NCBI GenBank assembly: GCA_003260075.1
Contig: QLIY01000029.1
Span: 62,001-126,000, forward strand
Reading direction: 5' to 3'
Source of the DNA: Phallusia mammillata
Lineage: Eukaryota > Chordata > Ascidiacea > Phlebobranchia > Ascidiidae
Length of the DNA: 64,000 bases
The notes under the pieces were generated by a model. That model did no database searches. It saw only the letters and a list, made by a program, of their open reading frames with translations, and was not told where the DNA came from. A program made the translations under genes and the position numbers. This document shows, piece after piece, positions 1 to 11,238 of this stretch. Position 1 is the first letter of the stretch. Every line of letters starts with the position of its first letter.

Positions 1-2835
1 CGAGTATTCTGTCAAAAGCACTAGGAGAACCTCCCCTTTGTACATGTCCTGCAATGAAACAAAAATGTTCAAGAAAGCCTGGTCAATATTAAAACTATAA
101 TGATGCCCTTCAACACAGTGTATGAGGGCCTACAGCATGTACATAGGAAATATAAACATTAAATCAAATTTCAAATTCTGCTAATATTTCATCCTCAATT
201 TCACATTTGAAAGAAGTTTTAATGTTATATACTTTAACACATCCTCCCTCTTTCAAACTGATGCATGTTTGTGATACAATGTTTGAAAAACTTCTTGCCA
301 ACTTTACCACTTTTTAGCAGCATTGCTATATCTTGGGTTTAAATCAGCTGTACTAATTACCTTTACACACAAAAAAACAATAAAAGTGCATGACATAAAC
401 AATGTTGAATTACCCAGTACAGTTATTCTGGTGTCAATGTCCAACTTGCGACAGATGGCATCTTTAACTTGCTGTGAGGTAATTGGTTTTCCGTGGCAGT
501 CAATAGCACCTTCTGATACAATGATAACATTCAATCGATTTCCCCACATTCGAGCCTGCATAAAAGAAGAAAAACAGTTTTTCCAAATTATGTGGATTGT
601 GGAAATTTGTTAAAAATAAAAACAATGTTGCTGACAAAAAAACAAAAAAACATTGGAGATAGATTTTCTTACTATCTACAGCCATGTTTTAAATACCAAA
701 TATAAATATTTTACTATTTTTTTAGGTTTTAATGGATATCAAAATGAAGAAAAATATGTAGCACAGTAATTTTGACATGTCTATGTGAACCTATCAATTC
801 ATCCAGGAAAGTCCAAGCCATGTTAGTTTTTTAATGAATAAAAAAAAACTAACATTATTTAATCTTTGGCACATTTTTTCCTCCCAATCATCACCAGGAG
901 GGTGTTCGGGGATAAAAATCCAGTCAGCACCACAAGCAAGTCCTGTAACTAGAGCGAGGTATCCACAGTGTCTGCCCATCACCTGCCATGCAAAGTTCAA
1001 CGGCAAATTCATTAATCATTTATATAACATCGATTTAAGAGTTCACAAAGGAGAATTTGCTTCAATACAATAAATAGAAATAGTTTGCATTATACAAGTG
1101 AAAAACACAAACATTTTTAATTTATATGCAAGCTCACTACATTACAAACAAAATTTTAATGAAAAAAAGCATTTCTTTTTTGGCATAAAATATGGAACAT
1201 GAAATATCATGTTGGTAAATTTTTAAGCAATATAAACCCCTTTGGTTTGATAGTTTGCCAAATCCAGTGTTCAGAAAAGTTTAGTTCTTGTGTTTATTAG
1301 CATGGCATCAGGTAAATTAACCATGAATTGTTTGTTTTTAGTTGTTTGTTTTGACGCATGTTCATGATGTAATGCACAGACTGGCATCTTGGAAACAAAT
1401 AAATGCTATAAGGTGTTACCTCAAGGACAAATGCTCTCTGATGGCTGACAGCTGTAGTAGAAATAGCATCTACACAGTCAACAATCCTATGCAAGGCACT
1501 GTCAGCACCTATTGTCATGTCTGTCCCACAAAAATCGTTGTCAATAGAGCCAACCTAAATCGAAGCAAACCAACAAAATTATTATTTTCCTAATGAAACG
1601 CTACAAAAAACAGCATTGGCAGTACTTACAAGGCCTACAATATTGAGGTGACTGTGTTTAATTTGTTGTTCTTTGGTGATTTTGTCATTTTGCACTAGTT
1701 CTTCTAGTAAGCTTGGCCATTCCTCACGAAACAAGTTAGCACCAGTTAAACTTCCATCCCCACCTTTTCACACAACATTTTTATGTTTTGTTTATAAAAC
1801 TTAGGTGTGCCAAATAATATGTTACTTATGTGTATATTGTATTTTTCAAAACTTAATGTATTTTAATAATTTTGAGTGCAAACTTGCTTCATCACTTGCG
1901 AAGTTGTTTTTTTATTAACTTACCAATAGCACAAATGTTAGTAATTCCATGAGTTACAAGGTTGCAGGCTGCTTTGAGTCTACCTTCACGTTGTCTGAAA
2001 TCTTTACACCTGGCACTACCAATAACGGTTCCACCCTATATTGAACAGGATTTTATATAATGTGATCTTTAACTACATCAAACCAGTAGATTTGCTCACC
2101 AGCTGCAAGATTCCAGACACGGAATCCCATGCTGCTTCCTTTATGTTTTCACCACCGTCCACCATACCTTGATAACCCTTAAAATAAAAGTTTGTTAAAT
2201 AAACAAATTGCATAGAAAAAAGCACCTGATTGACATGTTTCAGAAGTTACAAATCACAAGTATACAAATCACAAGTATACAACAGATACTTTTTCAGAAA
2301 AAATAGCTCCTACAATGCACTCTGTATAAAGTGATGAATGATGATAACAACAGACCATTTTTGCAGGATAACATTTCATGTACAAATTCAATTTTTAAAG
2401 TCATTTTCTGTGTGTATTGTTGTGCTGTGTTACAGGGATGGGTGTGGTTTTTAACTTAGTACAAACACTAAACATTTCCCACAGTTGTTCAACCAATTTA
2501 TTTTAAACCATGTAAAACAAATGTAATGAAATGCGATATTGATGTTTGTAGTAGGCATGTTGTTTACCTCATGGATAAGAAACACTTTGGCACCACATGT
2601 CATTCCCATTCGTACAACGGCACGAACCGCGGCATTCATTCCTACACAAAAAGAAGAAGTTCCTTAAATAACAACATACTAGTGTTAAATGAATTACTAC
2701 TAGAGAAAGCATACCTTGTGAATCCCCTCCACTGGTGAACACTCCAATTGCTCTTCCAAATCCCATAAAGGACCTTGATGTAGACCTAGTCCTTTCAAGC
2801 CTTCGATGCTCATGTTCATGTTCATGTTCAGCCAT
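1..2835 (-). CDS. PFK: ATP-dependent 6-phosphofructokinase, N-terminal half (partial)
   Basis: Phosphorylates fructose-6-phosphate to fructose-1,6-bisphosphate, the committed step of glycolysis, in the cytosol. Nine minus-strand exons join in phase: 2715-2835 (ATG at 2835), 2568-2641, 2100-2177, 1924-2035, 1630-1763, 1420-1554, 854-982, 414-555 and 1-48, the last cut by the window edge. All have GT-AG borders. The 324 residues read include the nucleotide-loop motif [13 protein letters not shown], the catalytic segment [16 protein letters not shown] with its acidic residues, the [10 protein letters not shown] substrate motif and [15 protein letters not shown]. These match the animal, duplicated-domain (PFKM/L/P) family, of which only the catalytic N-half is here. 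The start is followed by an EH dipeptide repeat unlike the usual N-terminus. Paralogue assignment is not possible from this half. Confidence 0.96.
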
Positions 2836-4232
2836 GACCAGGTGGTTAGGTTAAATGCTAAGTTATGTTTATTGCCTAGGTTAAGTTATGCACTAAAACT
2901 TATCTAGTTTCATCACAAAATATAGGTTTAAAGGTGTGACAAAGTAACAAAGTTAGAGTGTTGTCTGGGTTAGGATGAAGAATAGAGTTCATGCTCATCA
3001 AATTACTAAACCTAACAAATTTTAAAGGTCAAGTTAGAGGTATATAATGAAAAATTTCAAACACTTTCTCCTTGAAATGACATAAACTATACACTACACA
3101 GATTGCAGTAAAACTTTCAAAACAATGCAACCGCAGAGGAAAAAAGGGCACTTGTTTATTTTATGCTTTTGGTACAAGGAAGGTTTTTTTTCTTTTCTAA
3201 TTATCATTGAAACCTCAGATTGAAATTGAATATACCACAATCTTTACCGCCATTTGGCTTTGTCAATTCACAAAATATGTTTTGTTTCAGTGTAATCTTA
3301 CAGATTTACACATTATGGACATCCCAGTTTTACCAATCTTTCTGACTTAACCATGTTTCCTCTATGTTACCAACGCTTCTTGGTAACATATTCTAACTAA
3401 TAAGTTGCAACTTGCAAAGTAAACAGTTCAAAGTACATCTTACAAGTACGGTTAACTGTATCAACCTTTTTGTTGAGAATTAAACTAACACAATCATAAA
3501 TACACATCGCAGCAGTGGCTACCATTTTACGAAATTACGTAAATAAATACCAGTACTGCATCTGAGGTTCTGAGTTCTTTCACCCCTTCAAACCGAATAC
3601 CCAAGGACGCGGCAATTGATTGAATGTCAACTCGCCGGTCAGCCTTCTTCTTCTAACCTTAATGCACGGCGCAGGACGCGCTTAGCTACGTGCAGACAGA
3701 CACGCTCAAGAAACATACGTTTAATGACCACCAAGCTTGTCGCACGTATTTTTTTAGGTCACACTGCTACAGGTTACTAATACCTTTCAAGTGTTATAAA
3801 CGTAATCAAAGCCGCTGCTTAGTTAACAATTATATAATGCTCCCAGCAACAACAAGGTCACAACAATATCCTTGAAGTTGAACGTGCGGGAAAAACAAAA
3901 CACCGATGTGAACTTTAACCCTGTGTTGGTGTTCGTAATTGAAGCTGTTTAGATATTTTGTTTTTGATAACGGTAGTACCTGACTACAGTGAACCGATAT
4001 AAGCGTGTCTAATTTATTTAAAGCACTACTGAAAACAAAACAACAACACGTTTATCAGGAGGTGCAATTTTTTGGTATGATATAAATGCAATCTCAATCA
4101 GTCAGATTACCTTAAAAAGCACATCAGTTCTATCATAGGATGTGCACTGTGTGGACAGGTTATGCGGGCGCGATTTTTTCACATGGTTCCCGCAATGAAA
4201 AACAAACCCATTGACTGACGTTTGGTCTAGAA

Positions 4233-4548
4233 CAGTGGTTCTCAACCAGGGCCCATGGGGGGACGAGCTATGTTCCGGGGGCCCTGGTGTAGATTTTTTA
4301 CTTTATTTCCTATTTTAATCGAATATTTCACATACTATTTGTCTATACTGAGGTTTATATCACGATTACGGATTATTGTTTACTCTATTCGGCCTGTTTA
4401 AAACCGAAATTAGTACCGAATTCCAACACGAGATTGCCATTTGCATTTTTAAGGGGGGCACAGATCCTACAGGGTTCCTTGAAGGGGGCCACGAGGCCAA
4501 AAAGTTACTTTTAGGGGGGCACGGTCCACGAAAGGTTGAGAACCACTG
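4233..4548. mobile_element. hAT-type MITE, 316 bp, perfect 8-bp TSD
   Basis: The element starts CAGTGGTTCTCAACC and ends with its inverse GGTTGAGAACCACTG. It is flanked on both sides by the identical octamer GTCTAGAA (4225-4232 and 4549-4556). The 8-bp duplication and the CAG...CTG terminal inverted repeats are typical of hAT transposons. There is no transposase ORF, so it is non-autonomous. Confidence 0.95.
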
Positions 4549-4883
4549 GTCTAGAATTTCCTGCGTCAGCTGAGCTGCTTGGTATATATATATACATTTC
4601 TTTGCTTGGATGCTTGCTTCTTCCCGTGATTCGAATCGGTCGTCTCAAGTAGGGAGTAGCCTAAGTTCATTATCTTATAAGGCTTGTGGTACAGAGGCGT
4701 GTTGATCCACACGGGAACATTTGATTCTTTTCGCTTATTCTGGATACGCAATACACATCAAGTCTCATTTGTCCCAAAGTAGTAGAAATCAAATCTTCAA
4801 TTGAAAGGGAGTAAAGACGCTGATCGATAAAACATCGACTTTTATAAATGGAGAACCTACCTGTTTTCTTGCTTTGTTTAGTG

Positions 4884-4965
4884 CAGGGGTCACCAAACTC
4901 TTTTCACTGCGGGCCGGATAATTTAAGCTTAATAATGCTTCTGGTGGGCCGCATAGTTTACATGC
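4884..4965. mobile_element. Truncated hAT-type terminus
   Basis: The stretch opens with CAGGGGTCACCAAACTC followed by GCGGGCCGGAT and GGTGGGCCGC, a composition typical of hAT MITE ends. No matching inverted end was found downstream, so it seems to be a fragment with an uncertain right border. Confidence 0.55.
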
Positions 4966-5294
4966 CCTAGCGCCGTCTTTCCAAACTTGGGGCGCTAAGA
5001 TATGTACTTTCTACAATTTCCAGCAGACAGACCAACTTGCCTCACATGTACTATGTAGATATGTATGTGGAGTCTTGTGGACCAAAAACAAACGAGATTA
5101 TTTTCAAGGAGGTCGTGTGGAATCGGTAGGCTATAGTACCAGCAACATGTCGACATAATCATTCACAATAAGCGCATATAACGTCGTAAAAACACAACAA
5201 TAAATACAAAAAACGTTGAAAAGTAAAAGACAAACTTTTAAAAATAAAGAGAGGTAGACCTCAAAACATATGCACCCTTTTCGGGACAAAACTA

Positions 5295-8171
5295 TCATCT
5301 GTGCCTCCTTTGAAAGAAATAGGCAAAGCCCAACAGAACCAAATTAACGCCCTAAAATAGAAATACAATTGAATTCATAACAATTTCGCTTTATTTAACA
5401 CAACGTTTACCTTTTGTACTGCTAATAAGAGAAGCATGGCCATATTTAACATTTTGTTGTCATAATAAGCACAAGTGACCTGATCCCCACATTCTGTTTG
5501 CCAAATCGTGCAAGCAGACTTGAAGAACTCCGAGTATATTAATGGAAAAGGAAACATACCAAGTAGACGTATAAATACCCACTGAAACAAAAAAATGGTT
5601 AATGACGTTATACTTAATAAATACCTATTCTAATCACAAAAAGATATTTTAATTAGTGCTCAATTTATACAAGTTGGCGAAAAGTCAGTTCTTGCGCCTG
5701 TTGAAAAAAATGTCTGTTGTTTGTAGCCTAATTAGGCGGAAAAGACACTGTTGTTTGCAATAATGGGTAATTCGACCAAAAAAATATGACAAATTAAATA
5801 TTTGTGGTATCACCTGTTTTAATGTTCGTTTTTAAACAGTCAGTAGTTTTAACAATGTCATTGCTAAATTCGAAAACGCAAAGTTACAAAATTGTTTCAT
5901 GATGCGACGGTTGGCAAGTAGCCTATATTTTCTTTTTCCCATAAAGCTATTTATCGTCACTACTAATACTAAACCAGAAAAACATACCATGACTCCAACA
6001 CCAATATAGGTGATTTCTTTTTTCTCAACGATTTTGATGCAACCTTGAATAGTTGGCACTAGCGAAGCCATGTGGAAACATAAGGAAATCGCAAACAAGC
6101 CGACAAAGATTGCTCCACTTGTGCAATTCGGAGACTCACACTCCCCTCTCGTCGCTGAACCATTATTGGTTGAGCTTTGTATACACGAACAATTGTAATA
6201 GTCCTGGAAAACAAACTCGTAGTTTCAGAACGACCTAATGATCTACATAAGACAGCAAATTTAACCACCATTTTTGTGATATTTGTTGCACGGCGGCGGC
6301 AACGTACTGCAAACTAAATTCAAATAGCTACACAACGCAAACAACATTGGTTTGGGACCACATTGGCATTTGGATGAAAGCTGTTGTCTGCCATATCACA
6401 GTTATGTTAATGTTCTTTACACAAACCTCAGTTTCATTACTGAGACAACCAGCAAAGCAAGGAGAAAAATAAGTGACATTATCTTGTCCACAGACTGGCT
6501 CGAATTGATCAAAGTTACATTCACACTGATTGGAACAAGAAAGGTTGGCATGATTGGCAATTCCTGTCAAGCGAAAAATGTCGTTGGTTATGTGGTTAGA
6601 TGTAGTTGTCAAGGCATTCCATAACACGTGACGCCAGACTACCATGACGACATACCATTATGACGTGATGGGTACTTACGCAGCGGGGGGCAGTCTAGGA
6701 GAAAAAGAAATGAAAAACCAATATTAACAATAGAAAAGACAAACACGAGTTTTATGATTCCCTCCACATCAAGACCGAACTTTTTGACGATAAAACCTCC
6801 ACCAATTTGACCAAGCATTGCACCAGTAAGTGCCAGCAACCCTGCAAAAATGCAAGCTTTTGTAACCAAAATAGCTGATTATAGGTTTACGAAACGCTGT
6901 TGTTTGTGTTTAACAGTGGTTTTCAACCCGGGGACCGCGGACCCGCTAGAGTCCGTTCGAGGGTACCACATATGGTTTTGTAATGCATTTTTAAATTGCT
7001 AAAATTACATGAATGCAAACTCCTCATTGACGTATAAAATGATTTTTATTTTTCATTTTTTTCCATTTCAAAATAGTACAACCTAATGTGTCAAAATTCA
7101 AAATTTTTCGTAAAAAGTCGCGGATTTGTATAAAAGTCCGACACTATAAAATGGTTGAGAACCACTGGTGTAAACAGTTCGGCCAATATTTTTTACAAAA
7201 TTTGAAAAATTTTAATTACACAATTTAAAACATTATGGCTAACACGTTGCTCTATGATGGATGAATAAACTTTTTGATGTCAGACCTAAGAAAAGACTTG
7301 CTTCTCCCGCCGAATAGTAGAAATTGGTTTGAAGATATTTGGGTAGAAGTGCAGTCATTCCTGAAAATGTTCCATATTCAAGACTGACCACCGTTGCAAG
7401 AAAGAAATAAGCTGGAAGTTTCGACAAAATTTTGGCCTGTTCAGAAAACCTATAAAGTATATGCATACTGATCAAAATTGAAAAAAAATTGTGTCTTTTT
7501 TAGGTGCTCGGTTCCCTGCTGTATGTTTCTATTCGGGTAATTTATTGTTAATTTTTTACTCTTGTAGAAGTTGGCTGTGCTTAGTTGTAACTAATTCATT
7601 ACAATTGAAAATGAAAGAAAAACAAACTCAACCAAAAGTCAAACTCTGCACTGTTAAACAATTAATAAAACGCATTCAACGAAAGTTATATGAAAAGCGT
7701 GATCATATTCACAGTGAAGACACAGCGCAAAAGGTATTATTTTATTGGTAATAACTGATAACAAAATTTCTGTCTTACCTTTTCGGTTGATTCTCGCTTT
7801 GCACCTTTGGGAGAAGCAACACAGGGATTGAAATCAAGCAAGTAAAAACGCCGACTGCCAGAAAACCTATCCACCAAGCCCCGACCCACAGAGTACTTGT
7901 TACATCAATCGATACACTAATATAAAGCGTACAGGCAAAACAGAGGTAATATATAAGATATGGTTGCCAGGCATAATATTAAGTTTATAAAGCTCTTCTG
8001 ACAATTGTATTTTAATTCCGACGTTTCGACGTCCTTTATCAGGGTTAATAAGGCCGAAATAAACATCAACGGTCTGTTGCCAACAGCGACGCGAAGTAGT
8101 CGGCCCTTTCCAATCACTCGGTATCACAAGGCCACCGTATTGATTTCAATACGGCGTTTGTTGTGGCCCGT

Positions 8172-8209
<38 letters not shown>

Positions 8210-11200
8210 CCAGACTACAGAAAAGACTATTTCTTGAATCATGGAATATTCACCAATGCGGCAACACGATGAACATCCCAACAGTTGCGATGCTTTCAGC
8301 GTACTGTAGGAACCTGTTTAGAGAAAAGAGGCCCAATCATTCGTTATGGCGCAGTGGTTTCGTTGCGTTGTGACGTGCTTGCGTTTAATTCTTTTTTCCT
8401 TTGTTGATCGTGCACTGTACTAGTCGCATTCAGTGTTATTTGTCCTGATGAAGGCGACCTGTACAGGATGTCGAAACGTCGGAACAAAAATACAATTGCC
8501 AGAAGACCTCTATAAACTTGTTATGCCATAATATTTTCATCAGTAACAACAATATTTGCATCGAAATGTTGAAAGCATTTGGATTAGCAGTCGCGCTAAT
8601 AAAATCAAAAAGGGAAGAAATTGTGTTTAAGAATTTTCCCTTACCTTGGAATAATGTCCGCTGGTACGTTCAGGGTACTTCCCCCAATTGCGTACCCGGC
8701 AGCGGCTCCAATAGTCGCAGACCCCAAGAAAATTCCTGTAGACAATATTATGGACAGTTGTAGAAACATTTTCGTGTTTGTGATTTTAAATGCACCAAAG
8801 TTTTAATTTTTTCAAGTGTGTTTTTTAGGTTGATAAAGCACCGTTTTCGGATGCTCAAAAATCAAATTGATTTTTCCATATTACAGAATATTTCCAGTGT
8901 GCATTTTATTAATAAACTTTTCCGACCCAGACGTTTTAGGCAGCACAAAACACCGATACAAATTATTGCTTCTTGAATCTCTATTCATGCAACAACAAAA
9001 CCCGGAATTAAACAAGGACCAGGAATCAACGCCACTCTACTTGTTTAATATCTAGCGGTCGTGCTTTGCCTCGGGTACACTCGTTTGCACCCTTTCCGCG
9101 TGCGTTTTATTTTATCTCCGTTTACTTGCTTTTACATTTTAACTTCGTGTCGCCTTTTTTTACCTTTGTGCGTCACCCAGTTGCGTGCCTTCTGTCGCTT
9201 TTATTTCTTATAATGACAATAGCACTTGTCGAAACGTAGTTATGTTCTACACAAATATATTGGCTCTGATCTTTTTGCTGATTTAATTTCATTCAATAAT
9301 ATTTAAAAACTAGTAAAAAATGACACAAGTTGTCATTTTTTTCTGATCGTATCTTAAGGTGGAAATGTAAAAGTATTATTTTGCCCTTTTTGTACTCAGT
9401 TAAGCTCAGAACATACATTTGACATACCTTGATACAAAGGTGCATTCGATGTTACTTGTTGCAAATAAGCTATTCCCAGTGTAATAAGGGGAATATTCAC
9501 CAAACCATTCAGCATTTGCATGGCAATAAAGTAGATCCTAAATCACAACGAAAAAGGCTATATACTTAGGTTAAAGTTTTTGTTATAAAAACCACCATGT
9601 TATTTAATAAATTGATAATTTATTTGTGTTGGTATAAACATATTTTGACATTATCGCGTAATTTTTCGAACAATTGGCATGTTAGCCTTGGCGACAAAAC
9701 ACTTACAAGTAATATCTCAGTCCACTATCATTATCACACTGTGTCGTAGCGTTGTTGGACTCGCTACAAAGATTTGTTGTCCCAAGTTCCACTGGTTCAT
9801 AATCCCCGGTCGTAAAATGGGGAATTCCAAACATAAAGGTTACGACCCCCATAATAAACATGCCTATACCGATCCAGCGAGGTTGATGACCTTTGCCCCC
9901 AAGGTAGGCGACCAGGGGTTGGAAGATACATTGAATGAGATGAAACGAGCTAATTAACCATGCCACTTCTGTGCTCTTAAGCCTGAACCTATAAAAACTC
10001 AGTTTGGTTAAAGAAAGTTTTAGTAAAATACGGCCAAGCAAGTTCGATTAAGCACAGCATTAGTGATATTCAAAGCTTAAAGCATTGTTTCCCAATTTTT
10101 TGTCGTTGTTTTTACCGCGTTCAAATCCAGGACGAATCCCACACAGGCTTTTTATACCTTTACAGGATCATTTGACTAATTCCTGACTTTATGAAAAAAA
10201 CAAAACAAACAAGCGGCATCATGAGGCGATCTTAAAAGGGTTGTCACGCTGGAATGATATGTTTCAGACTTGAATAAAAAAGGGAGAACTTGTTTAAAAG
10301 TCCCTAAGGGCATGGAAAACCCGCAACAAAAACAATAAACCGCGGGCGTTTCCAAAGCATAGGCCGCAACCCAAAGTTCAAACGCCTGAAATTCTTTGAG
10401 TCGACTGTTTAGATTTTGGTTATGATTTTGTTTTGTAAACATTTTCATTTCCAACAGCATTAAACTGTTGCGCAGAATGCAATAAATCTGCCCAATTTCG
10501 GCCGAAGAACGACAAATTTTAGCCAAATCCTACACGTTTACACACCGAATATGCTGGTAAACTGGACACATTTTGAACAACAATATGTAGTCTAGTTACA
10601 ATAGTCGGACATAGTTATGGATAGGACATTAACAGAATTAAACTTGTAATATATTTACGACGCTTATTTACGAAAAGTTTGGGACACTTTATAATAGACT
10701 AATGATTTTTTGTTAACATTTTAGTAATATCTTATAGGTAACAAACGATATTTACCTTCTCTCTATGGTGGTCTGTACGGAAACAACCAACCCGTTGATA
10801 ATCACACCTTGCATGAACGAGCACGCACTTAGGAAAATAAGTGCAACAAACGGGCTTTTTCGCCTGCACGACAATTTGTACATGTTTAATCGAAGTGATG
10901 GGAACAAATTAAAACGTGATAATGGAAGTCACGAATTATTCGATATTCACTAATTACATGCAAAGCGACAAAGCGTGTATACAGCTATTAGCTATACTGA
11001 ATAAAGTACATGTATATATATAGTATTTAATCATTGAAGCCTACAGGGGACTTTCATGCTAAACGATCATTTCTTATTAACCCACAAGATGATAGTTAGT
11101 GACGTGGATATCTACTTGGTTAGGATTACAAATAATAAAGTTTTGTTAAAAATTACCATGCAGAAGCGCTTCTGTTAACAGGCTGGACAGCTATAGGGTC

Positions 11201-11215
11201 GACTGATGGTGTCAT
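5295..11215 (-). CDS. Organic anion transporting polypeptide (SLCO/OATP family)
   Basis: Twelve-TM plasma membrane carrier for large organic anions (bile salts, steroid conjugates, thyroid hormone or prostaglandins in known members). Coding exons: 11157-11215 (ATG at 11215), 10756-10863, 9707-9988, 9428-9537, 8645-8735, 7779-7916, 7286-7449, 6680-6841, 6427-6563, 5988-6203, 5411-5581 and 5295-5351 (TGA). They sum to 1695 nt, 564 aa, with every phase matching. Family marks are WVGAWWIGFL in exon 6, the superfamily signature (though the Arg usual before its first Trp is Leu here), and a Kazal-like Cys-rich extracellular loop in exon 9 (CECNFDQFEPVCG). The first coding exon begins at a 3' splice site 23 nt upstream of the ATG (11238), so it receives an upstream noncoding exon or a trans-spliced leader. 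It is somewhat shorter than the usual 600-720 aa. The subfamily is not assigned. Confidence 0.93.
6914..7167. mobile_element. hAT-type MITE in OATP intron
   Basis: Starts CAGTGGTTTTCAACCC and ends GGTTGAGAACCACTG, the same terminal repeat type as the element at 4233-4548. The flanks GTGTTTAA and GTGTAAAC are only partly alike, so the target duplication has decayed. It lies in the intron between OATP exons 7286-7449 and 6680-6841. Confidence 0.85.
8005..8044 (-). ncRNA. Degenerate hammerhead-ribozyme-like motif, minus arm
   Basis: Read on the minus strand, CTGATAA is followed closely by GTCGAAACGTCGGAA and then a tail that matches the tail after the plus-strand motif at 8437-8490. The core CTGATGA has a G to A change and most of stem II is missing, so activity is unlikely. 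It forms the left, inverted arm of a Penelope-like remnant. Confidence 0.45.
8172..8207 (+). repeat. Poly-G run, 36 G
   Basis: An uninterrupted run of G in the OATP intron, lying between two oppositely oriented Penelope-like remnants. Its true length is uncertain because such homopolymers are poorly sequenced. Confidence 0.9.
8208..8373 (+). pseudogene. Penelope-like retroelement ORF 3' remnant
   Basis: Plus-strand reading frame, antisense to the host gene, ending in RLFLESWNIHQ, then NTMNIP and a TAG-like close at 8373. The pattern E(S/A)W followed by an N-x-x-x-P core resembles the C-terminus of Penelope-like GIY-YIG endonuclease domains as I know them. It is followed 70 bp later by a hammerhead-like motif, the known arrangement in these elements. 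The reverse transcriptase is absent, so this is a 5'-truncated copy. A homology search is needed for certainty. Confidence 0.5.
8437..8490 (+). ncRNA. Hammerhead-ribozyme-like motif of a Penelope-like element
   Basis: CTGATGA (8445-8451) is followed by a hairpin able to pair GGCG and CCTG with CAGG and TGTC, then GAAAC (8473-8477) and GTC (8478-8480). This is the conserved hammerhead core order, CUGAUGA, stem II, GAAA, a minimal stem III, and a cleavage triplet ending in C. Weak stem I pairing is possible between TTTGTC before and GGAACAAA after. Self-cleavage is inferred, not shown. Confidence 0.55.
8937..9055 (+). pseudogene. Second Penelope-like (GIY-YIG C-terminal) remnant
   Basis: Plus-strand frame containing KLLLLESLFMQQQNPELNK, closing at 9055. 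The LLLLE(S/A)xxIQxxNPxLNK pattern is the usual C-terminal end of GIY-YIG-bearing retroelement proteins. It is a different family from the remnant at 8208-8373. It lies in the OATP intron between exons 9428-9537 and 8645-8735. Confidence 0.5.
9208..9250 (+). ncRNA. Degenerate hammerhead-like end
   Basis: TAATGACA followed after a short spacer by TTGTCGAAACGTAGT (GAAAC at 9231-9235). It sits about 160 bp downstream of the retroelement remnant ending at 9055, the expected place for a Penelope-like 3' hammerhead, but the CTGATGA core is degraded. Confidence 0.35.
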
Positions 11216-11238
11216 CTTGGTTTCAAACAGCAGCTTTC

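Larger units (their letters stand above)
2836..5294. other. Intergenic: PFK 5' flank and OATP 3' flank
   Basis: No exon could be supported here. The part next to 2836 should hold the PFK promoter and 5' UTR; I see no TATA box I would defend. The part below 5295 is the 3' flank of the transporter gene; no AATAAA on the minus strand was seen close to the stop. It carries one complete hAT MITE (4233-4548) and one truncated hAT-type end (from 4884). Confidence 0.6.

Noticed and set aside
7990-8373. 122-codon plus-strand ORF read as one protein across the poly-G tract
   Set aside because: The frame joins two oppositely oriented repeat remnants through a glycine run from the 36-G homopolymer. Only the part after the tract looks like retroelement protein.
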